Part shown: positions 56,459-64,000 of the stretch, piece by piece
Layout of the letters: each line of letters opens with the position of its first letter
How positions within the stretch are numbered: the stretch's first letter is position 1
NCBI GenBank assembly: GCA_034509425.1
Contig: JAVTVJ010001143.1
Span: 200,001-264,000 of the forward strand
DNA length: 64,000 nt
Source of the DNA: Eopsaltria australis
Lineage: Eukaryota; Chordata; Aves; Passeriformes; Petroicidae
Reading direction: 5' to 3'
Notes under the pieces: model-generated
The model's input: only the letters and a program-made list of their open reading frames with translations
The model's database searches: none
Told to the model about the DNA's origin: nothing
Translations under genes and position numbers: made by a program

Positions 56459-57548
56459 AGACAAATCCCTGTAGGGCTGGGGAGCCGTGGTGGGACCATG
56501 GCCAGGGGTCTCTGCTGTGCCCGGGGCTGGTTCTCCCTGCTGGTTCCCATGGGCTCTGGAAGTGCTGGAATCCTCAGATCCTGGAGAGCTCTTGGCTCTG
56601 CACCCTCTCTCCAGACCCAGCTCAATCTCAGACCCACCAGGGGTCCTCCTTCAGCTCCATCCCTCAGGATGTCCAGCCCCAGAGACAGGATTGTGGCTCC
56701 TGCTGGTGAGGAAGGACATCCTGAGCATGGGGAGAGGCTGCAGAGGCTGGGCCAGAGCTGCTGGAGCCTTCCCCGAGGCTTCTCCTGCCCTGAGCAAGGA
56801 AGTCGGGGCTGGAGGTCAAACCTGAGAGGTTAAAGTGGCTTTTCCTGGAATTCCAGAGAAGAGAGGAGGGACTGGGAGCCTGGAGAGGGACAAATGAAGG
56901 GAAAGGGAGCATCACCTGGAGAAAACAAGGACCGGGAAGAGGCACCAACCCCCAGGGAGGGCACTGCAGTCCGAGGGAGAGGAAATCAGGGTGCAGACTG
57001 AGGTTGGATGCTCAGAACACTCTGCAGCTGCTGGGGCAGTGCCCCCGTGGGGGTGAAGGAGCAGCCAGACACGCTGGGCTGGGTGAACTCGGGGTGCCTG
57101 GGGGCAGGGAACAGGTTTGGTGACTCCAGCCCTGCCTCTCTGGGCTTTGTGGGCTCATCCCGGCCTGGCCTCCCCTGTCCCACCGGGAGCACACGCGCTG
57201 GATCTGGGACAAAAGTTCACATCCATATTCCTTGCTTGGCTTCTGTCATCTGCTGCTGCTCTTGTTGAGAGCTGCAAGACAGCCCCCGGCCCTGAGAGGG
57301 ATTATACAAATGAAGCTGTTGTAGGGCTGTAATTTCAGAGATTTTTTTTTTTTTCCTTTCTTTTCTGTCTCCTTCACTAAAAAAACCTTTTGTGCACTTT
57401 GGAGCAAGCCTGTCGTATTTCTTGGAGTCTCCAGTGACTCCTTCATCCTACAGACTTTCTGGAGTCCTCCTTGTTAGGCCGAGGACTGCATGATTCATTG
57501 TGTGCTGGAGATTTAATACTGCACGGAAAACAGGCCCAGTTCAAATTT

Positions 57549-57647
57549 GTTTTCTTTCTTTCCCCCTCCCCTCTTTTTCTTTTTATTTTTTTCTCCTTTC
57601 TTGGCTTCTCACTTACATCCTGGAATTTCTTTTTTTTTTTTTTTTTT
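57549..57647 (+). repeat. Polypyrimidine tract and T18 run
   Basis: Pyrimidine-dominated stretch (57,549-57,605) followed by T18 at 57,630-57,647. Confidence 0.85.
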
Positions 57648-58321
57648 CATGAGATATAAAATAAATACATTCCCAAATATGTTCAGGAGGAAATGATCCC
57701 GTTGGATTTTTCAGCTGCTGTTTTAAGGTCTTTAAAAACAGTTTGGAGCTGTTCAGCTTCCTCTGTGTTGGGAAGACCCTGTCCCACCTCTCCTGGATCT
57801 CCATGACCACCTCAGCCTCTGCTGCATCTGGAGATGTTCATCCCCAACCAAAGGCTTTTGGGCTTGCTTTTCCAAGGGTGAGATGTAGATTTTGAATTCC
57901 AAAGGGACCTTTTTGGTTGTTGTCCCACCCTGGGATCAGCAGGTGCTTCTCTGCTGTCACCCACGTGCTCCCAGCCCTGGCTGGGATTGGGATTTTCCCA
58001 GGACAAAGTCCTCTGAGGGGCAGTGAAGTGGTGCCCTGACCCTGGGAAGAATTAATTGAACCCTTTAATTAGAGGTTGCCTGCAGTGAGGAGTCTCTGTC
58101 CTGCCCCAGCTCCTCTTCATCTGCATTCTCCAAATCCATGGTAATGAATTCCTGTCCCTCTCGGCCACGACCTGAGAATCGATGTTTCAGAGGAGCCCAA
58201 GGCTGAGGTTCCTGGGATTTGGTTCTGCTAATGAGCTCCTGGAGCAGCTCCTGACCTTTCCTGCAGCATTCCAGGAGTCTGATTTCCAATAGGACCTGAG
58301 AATTCCTGCAGCGGGGGCAGC

Positions 58322-58440
58322 CTGGAGCTCATTCCTGGGGTTCAGGATCAGTCTGGAGCCCATTCCCAGGGTTCAGGATCAGTCTGGAGCCCATTCCCGG
58401 GATTCTGGATCAGTCTGGAGCCCATTCCCAGCGTTCAGGA
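58322..58440 (+). repeat. 31-bp minisatellite, 4 copies
   Basis: Units beginning CTGGAGCCCATTCCCAGGGT, with a few substitutions between copies. The unit length equals that of the SRRM1 intronic minisatellite, but the sequences differ. Confidence 0.9.
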
Positions 58441-58576
58441 AGGTCGCAGTGGGGTCGCGCTTTGTCCCAGCTCCGCGCTGGGCAGAACCCTCAGGTTCAG
58501 CTCCGTTTCTTTTCGCTCTGTGAGGGTCTCGGATTCCCGGCCGAGGAAGGAGCGTTCCCAGGGCTGAGCCCAGCCC

Positions 58577-58668
58577 AGGGACAGACAGGAGTCACAGCCG
58601 GGGACAGACAGGAGTCACAGCCGGGGACAGACAGGAGTCACAGCCGGGGACAGACAGGAGTCACAGCC
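58577..58668 (+). repeat. 23-bp minisatellite, 4 copies
   Basis: Four near-perfect units containing GGGACAGACAGGAGTCACAG. Confidence 0.95.
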
Positions 58669-59570
58669 GGGAGCGCCGCTCCTGCAGGTGCATCCCACAC
58701 ATCCCCACCAGGGCTCCGGGGCCGCCGCCGCCTCCTCGCAATCTGCAGCCATCGCGGCGGGGCCGCTGCGGCCCCGGGGCCGGCCCGGGCTCCCCGGATC
58801 CCGCTGGCCCTGCCCTGCCCAGCCCCGAACCGCGGCGGGCCCGGCGCTGCTCCCGTGCGGTTCCGCCCCCGGGGGCTGCAGCTTCCCGGCCGGGGTGGGG
58901 CCGCAGCCGGAGCCGGGGGCTGGGATTGCTTCAGCCACCAGACTTTAATCCCCGTCTGAGGTGACTCAGTGCCCCCGGGGGCCCGAGTTAAGCTCGCTCT
59001 ATCCACACCATACGTTAAATATTTGTATTTATATTTATCTGGGCAGTGGGGCTGCGGGAGCCCGGCCCTCCCCAGGCACGGCGGGCAGGGAGCGATAGCC
59101 CGAGATGGGGAGTTAAGCGAACCTGTTTGACCTAAAGCCGGGCCCAGACACGGAGCCCATCTGCGGCCGCGGCTGAGGCAACTCCTCAAAGCCGGGGTTC
59201 GCTCCTCGGGGGCTCCGCCGCCGCTGCCGCTGCTCCTCCCAGCCCGGCTCGCAGCCTGCCCCTGATCCGGGGCTGCCTCCTGTCCTGTCCTGTCCTGTCC
59301 TGTCCTGTCCCCTCCACCTGCAGCCACGGCGGTGCTGCTGGGCTCCAGCTGTCCCTGCCACCCCTTGGCGTGTCCCCGTCACCCCACAGCATCTCCCCAG
59401 CTGCTTTTCATCTGATTTTTCCCGTTTGCAGAGGGCGAATATTGGGGCTGCTGTGGCGGCCGTGTCCCCTGCGGAGCCACCGGCGCAGGTGCCCCTCAGG
59501 GCTGGAGCTCCTGAGCTCGGAGCAGAGCGGTCCCAAACCTCTCTGGCTTTAAATCCGGGCTCCCTCTGTG
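58669..59570. promoter_or_regulatory. CpG-rich zone with an AT-rich core
   Basis: CpG-dense sequence interrupted at about 58,940-59,060 by an AT-rich core. The core holds a perfect AP-1 site (TGACTCA, 58962-58968) and a TTAAATATTTGTATTTATAT segment. No exon recognised. In mammals RUNX3 lies beyond CLIC4, so this could be one of its distal elements or an unannotated RNA promoter; neither is shown. Confidence 0.35.
59281..59310 (+). repeat. (TGTCC)6 pentanucleotide microsatellite
   Basis: Six perfect TGTCC units; probably length-variable. Confidence 0.96.
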
Positions 59571-61229
59571 CCTGCTGAGCACACTTGGCTGCTGGCAGGG
59601 ATGTAGCAACTCCCCAGCACACATGTTGGTGGTTTTGAGGGCTAAATTGGACCTTGAGAATTAGCAGCCTTGTAAGTCAATAACAACATGTCCTAATGAA
59701 TGCAAGATGTCCCCAGGAAATGAAAGCTCCTCTGCTGGACCGGATCCTGGGACTGGGGGAGAGGACCAGTAAACAAGCAGGAATGCTTCAGCTGGAGATG
59801 AGCAGGAGATACAAACTCGGCATCTCGGCTTTGCAAACACACCCCGAGTGTGGGTGGTGGTGGCGGGGGGAGCCCGAGCCATCGACAATTGTGAAACGTG
59901 GCCGTGTCTGACTCCTGAGTGTCCCCTGCGTCCCCCCGGGGCTGGGATGTCCCTGCTGTCCCTCACCCGCATCCCTGGGGTGACTCCAGCAGCCCCCCGA
60001 CCCTGCAGAGCCCATCGTCGGGAATCCCTGTCCCTGTCCCTGTCCCCACCGCGCAGCCTGGACGTGGCTGAGCCATCGGGGCCGGCTGGGAGCCGCTGCA
60101 GAGGACAGATTTGGGGTTGGGGGTGGCTTTGGGGGGTCCGGGTGTGCTGGGAGGAGGGAGAGGGGCTGGATAACCCAGGCTGTGGTGTCCCCTGGGCTGC
60201 CCCGATGGCAGGAAGGGGCTGAGGGGGAGATCTGGGGGTTGTTCCTGAGCAGTGTCACCCCTGGGGACACAAAGGTGCTGTCCCCTGCAGCCTGGCCACT
60301 CTCAGCCCCTTCTCACCCTCAGTCCCAGCGCTGGTTTCACCCTTTAACTCCTCCACGTGTGGAATTTCCTCCTCCTTGGGTCTGCAGCCTCACTGCCGGA
60401 GCATCCCAAGCATCAGCTCTGGGTTTGGAGTTGGGATTTATCCTCCCCCTGCCTCGATCTCAGTTTGATCATTCCTTGATTGCTCAGGACACGGGCACGG
60501 GGCTCTGCTGTGTCAGGGAGCAGCAGGAATTCTGTCCATGGCTCTGGCCTTGAGGCCTCTGCTGGACACCCTCCTCTAACCCATCCCAAATGGCTCGTGG
60601 GCAGTGGTGCTGGGCAGGGGCAGCTCCTGGCCGGTATCAGATCGTGGCAGCCCCAAAACCAGCAGGGTAGGGAAAAGTCCCAGTCTTGGGACACCCCTCG
60701 AGCACCTGCACTGGTGTGTGGCACACCCTGGTGCTGACCCAGAGCCGCTGGGGCAGAGCAAGCCCTGGTCTGGTTCATGGGGCACCACCAGAGCCACGTC
60801 CTCACGGGACAGGGGACTTTGTCCTCACGGGACAGGGGACTTTGTCCTCACGGGACAGGGGACTTTGTCCTCACGGGACAGGAGAGAAGTGGCCTCACGG
60901 TTCCCTCTGGGAGATGGAACCTCGTGGGTCTTGTCCCTCGAACCAAAACCTTTTCCCAGCACCTGCGAGGCCTCACCCAGCTCCACCGCAGCTGGAAATG
61001 GGCTGAAATGGTCCCAGTGCTGCGATTCCCACCGAACTGGACACGCGGTGGAGTCGGGAGCCCCAAGAGCTGCTGCTGGGTCGCGATGGGAGCAGGGAAG
61101 GGAGCCGGGAATGGCAGCGTTGCCCAATCCACGCGCATGGAAATGAAGTGCTTTGTGCGCAGAAAAAGCCCTCGTTCTGCAGAGGCGCTGGGTGTGTGCG
61201 CGTGTGGGAGTTCAGACTCCGCAGGAGCA
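59571..61229. other. Intergenic, GC-rich
   Basis: No coding exon recognised. Contains the 23-bp tandem repeat at 60,800-60,883. Open frames are explained by high GC content. Confidence 0.6.
60800..60883 (+). repeat. 23-bp minisatellite, about 3.6 copies
   Basis: Three perfect units beginning CCTCACGGGACAGGGGACTT and a partial fourth. Confidence 0.95.
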
Positions 61230-61440
61230 ACCTTGGATGCCTGGAAAAATCTCCTTTGTGCATTTAATTAGCGGTAAATGCCATTTGCATGCGAGATGCC
61301 TCTCGGTCTGAAGCTGCTCGTTGATCAGCAACTGCAGCCCGTTTGTTTTGAGAGCTTTGTTTGCCCCAGACCGCAGCGGCGCTGCCGGAGCGGAGCGGAG
61401 CGCTTTGCATTTCAAAGCCGGGCAGGTACCGGGGGTTATT
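61230..61440. promoter_or_regulatory. Candidate enhancer: homeodomain and octamer motifs
   Basis: An AT-richer block, GTGCATTTAATTAGCGGTAA then GCCATTTGCATGCG, contains TAATTA and a perfect octamer ATTTGCAT. It is directly followed by CpG-dense sequence with GCTTTGCATTTCAAAG. The arrangement resembles developmental enhancers; conservation was not tested. Confidence 0.35.
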
Positions 61441-62400
61441 TCACAACCGGGAGCTCGGCCCGGCCTCCCCTCCCACTTTCCCTGCGAGCTGGTGAGGGAT
61501 CAGCTCCCTGCCCTGCCAGGGTCCGGCCGAAGGAAGCGGGACCCCGGGGCCGAGCTGGGAGCGCGCTGCTCCCGGAGGATGTGCCAAGCACAGCTCCCCA
61601 AACACCCCGGGTTTGCCGTGAAACAGCAGCGCTGGGAGTGGGAAGGGGCTTCTCGGAGAGGGAAAAGTCCTGGCGGACTTTGGAGGATGCAGAGAGGATG
61701 GAGGGGATGCTCCATGGCCGGGTGGAGGTGGGAGATGACGGCGTTGGGGTCAGCACATCCCTGCTGCCTTCCCGCCGGGCATTTCCTCGGCAGTGCCCGC
61801 TGTGCCACGTCCCCAGGCCAGGCTGTGACCCCCCAGGCGCTGCCCAGCCGGGGCAGAAGCCCAGACCTGTGTGTTTTTCCTGTGGTCACCGCAAACCCTC
61901 CCCAGAAACCAGCAGAGCGTGGGGTTGGGTTCAGGCTCCCTTTTCCCTGCTCTCTCCCCTCCGGTGCCTGTGCTGATGACCCGGGGTCACCTCCCCGGGC
62001 TGTGCTTTCCTCTCGTCCTGGCCAACCCCAGCGGGACTCAGGGACAGCTCGGAGCCTGCACCTTCCCCGTCCTCCCCGCAGCCCCGCACGGCCCATGTGG
62101 GGCAGGTTTCTGTCTGCTCGCCCTCTCGCTGGGTCTCGTCCATCGCTCCGAAACCTCCCGGGCGCTTCGATCGGCGCCGCTCTCGGCGCCCCGGGCCGGC
62201 CTCTCCCGGGAGCGGCGCCGGCGGCTCCGGCCCTGCCCGGCCCCGAGGGGAGCCTGGCCCGGCCGGGGAGGGGCAGCCCGGGCCCCAGCCGAGCCCCGTG
62301 ATGCTCTTTGGCTTTTCCAGCCGCTCCGAATCCCCGTCACTGCTTTACAGAGGTGCCTGAGGAGGCGGCCGAGGTCCCTTTGCTGAGCTGGGCAGGGACG
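61441..62400. other. CpG-rich zone, no recognised gene
   Basis: High GC and CpG density with long open frames on both strands (up to 326 codons at 61,321-62,301 on +). Overlapping long frames in several phases, with no recognisable domain, point to composition rather than coding. Confidence 0.5.
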
Positions 62401-64000
62401 GGGCTTTCTCTGGCCCCGGTGCTCCAGCGAGGTCCCAGCTGGCCTCGGAGAGCAAAAATCCCATCCCTGGTGGGAGGGGAGGATGGGGAACATCCTTTCC
62501 TCCCCCGGGAGCCGCAGTCCCTGCGGGGATGAGTAATCCCCTCGCTCCCTCCGCAGCTGTCCCGTCCCTGCGGGCTGCCAAAGGGATTCTCTGCACGCCG
62601 GTGGCCCTGGAGCCACGGGGACCAGCAAAGCCAGGTCCAGACAGGATCCCTGCTCCCAGCCTGCATCCTGCCAGCTCTCCCACGCTCCCCTGGGAGGTCC
62701 GGAGCTCCAGCTCCTCCTGGGAGGCTCTCGGGAGCTCCATGACACATCTGTCCCTCAGCAATGTCCTGCCTGACACATGTCCAGTGCTCCCGTCCCTCTG
62801 CCCCAGCCAGGCCAAGGCTGATATCTGCGACAGGAGAGGGAAAGAGCCGGATCCAGCCCCTCCATCCCGGTGTGGATGTGTCCTTCCTGCTCAGCCCAGC
62901 CCCTGCATTTCTCACCAGCCACTTTCTGGGCAGCTCCAGCACCTTCCTGCGGTGGCAGCTGGCACGGAGGGGCTGGAATTTCCTCCTCCTGCTTGGTCCG
63001 GGCCCAAAAGGCCTGGCTGACATTTTTAATTTGTTATTTTATTTAATTATTATTACTTTATTTGCATTTATTTGGCTTTCCAGCCAAGCTGTGGCCAGCG
63101 GGGCCGCTGGCATTTGTAGGGAATTAAACTGGACTTGCTGTGCCCGGGTTCTCCTCAATGAACCTCGGCCAGTCCAGACCTCCCTGAGCCTCACCTGAGG
63201 CTTGGGGCTGTGGTTCCTCACACAAAAATTATCATTATTGCCCTGTTTTTTATTTTTAAAACCCAGGATTAAAAACCTCTTTACAGCTGTGAGGCCTCGC
63301 AGGGCTCCTGCAGCTGATGCCAGCCAGGGGCCATTCCAGGGATATGGAAACCCTCTTGTCCCCAGGTTTTCCTCAGCACAGGCAGTGGGAAGCTGGGTTG
63401 GATCCTGGCTTCCAGTCCTTTCCTTCAGCCCCAATTCCTGTTTTTCTCTGAGCCCATCCCGAGCAGCTCCCTGTGCTGCTGAGGCAGAGATTCATTCCTC
63501 ATCTGGGACCTTTGGTCCCTTCTGGAGCAGCCCTGAGCTCCTCCTGACCCCGGGGGGGGGGTGAGGTTGGGGAGCAAAGGGTTAAATTCCCTCCCTCCAC
63601 CTGTATATTTTCCCAAGCCTTCCCACAGCAATCGGGAATGCAGGAAACGCTGCATTGAAGGGCTCTGAATTTGCCAAAACCGTGCCACGAGTGAAACCTT
63701 TAAAGCAAAGTTTATTTGTGAAGTTCCAGCCGGCTGAAGCATCTCCTGTGAAGGGCTTGAGTTCTTTAAACCCATCCCAGATTTTTTATTTTTTCCATCT
63801 CTGCCGTTTAAAGTGTCCGGGCTTGGGAAGAGGGAGAGGATTCATGCAGAGGGGCTTGGTTTTAATCTAATAAGGGTTTTATTCCCCCGTAGGCAAATGC
63901 TGGAGCTTTTCAAGGCACAGATCAACCCCGGGCTGGGTTACAGAGGGGCCTTTGAGTGGGATAATTTCAGCTTGTTTGGAATCTTGGGAGGGACCTGGGG
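62401..64000. other. Intergenic end of window
   Basis: No coding exon recognised. Holds an AT-rich island at 63,020-63,085 with an ATTTGCAT octamer and several minus-strand AATAAA signals, another minus-strand AATAAA at 63,709-63,714, and a G10 run at 63,552-63,561. Confidence 0.55.

Larger units (their letters stand above)
50446..58320. other. Intergenic interval downstream of CLIC4, first part
   Basis: No coding exon recognised on either strand. Composition moves from AT-rich to GC-rich after about 51.5 kb. It contains a small tandem repeat at 56,407-56,458 and pyrimidine-rich tracts at 57,340-57,650. Longest open frames (for example minus 51,815-52,441 and minus 53,983-54,675) show no recognisable domain. 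Confidence 0.65.

Noticed and set aside
58638..59327. 229-codon minus-strand frame as a possible gene
   Set aside because: Its start covers the TGTCC microsatellite, giving a GQDRTGQDRTG repeat, and its end covers the 23-bp minisatellite; no recognised protein.
61321..62301. 326-codon open frame on the plus strand
   Set aside because: CpG-rich DNA has few stop codons; overlapping long frames occur on both strands, composition is Pro/Gly/Arg/Ser/Ala-rich, and no domain or splice-consistent structure was recognised.
63870..64000. Possible last-exon sequence of RUNX3 at the window end
   Set aside because: Neither strand shows a Runt-domain segment or the VWRPY end expected of RUNX proteins.
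1..64000. Viral, CRISPR, toxin or bacterial-type gene systems
   Set aside because: Spliced vertebrate genes and CR1 fragments account for the recognisable content; nothing of this kind was seen.

Overview
The window looks like vertebrate, almost certainly bird, nuclear DNA. Two spliced genes are recognised by translating exons: SRRM1 (its 3' part, positions 1 to about 10,215) and CLIC4 (complete coding sequence, positions 23,204 to 46,591), both on the + strand. The bird call rests on fragments of a CR1-type LINE in minus orientation, fairly short introns, and GC-rich sequence with many minisatellites, as on avian microchromosomes. The species cannot be named. In mammals RUNX3 lies beyond CLIC4 on the opposite strand, but no RUNX3 coding sequence was recognised here.

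Layout: 1-9,312 carries twelve SRRM1 exons, including a frame-preserving 42-nt cassette exon and the stop codon, followed by about 0.9 kb of 3' UTR. From about 10,220 to 22,800 is a gene-free interval with two CR1 fragments, a CpG-rich patch near 13.8-14.6 kb, a cluster of perfect AP-1 heptamers and several AT-rich, motif-dense stretches. From 22,790 to 23,900 is the CLIC4 promoter CpG island, with a 39-bp minisatellite at its upstream edge. CLIC4 intron 1 is 15.4 kb; exons 2-6 lie between 38,691 and 46,591. A long 3' UTR probably runs to about 50,445. From there to 64,000 no coding exon was recognised. This last part is GC-rich, with minisatellites and microsatellites, two CpG-rich zones (58.6-59.6 and 61.3-62.4 kb) and isolated AT-rich motif clusters that may be regulatory.

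The two genes have unrelated jobs. SRRM1 is a nuclear SR-related splicing coactivator; CLIC4 is a glutathione-S-transferase-fold protein that exists in soluble and membrane forms. No operon-like, viral, CRISPR or otherwise new multi-gene system is visible. The most useful observations concern alternative splicing of SRRM1 (cassette exon plus tandem acceptor), a replaced cysteine in CLIC4, tandem-repeat blocks, and candidate regulatory clusters upstream of and inside CLIC4. Motif-based regulatory calls are hypotheses. Exon boundaries rest on reading-frame continuity, splice dinucleotides and remembered homologous protein sequence, not on a database search.
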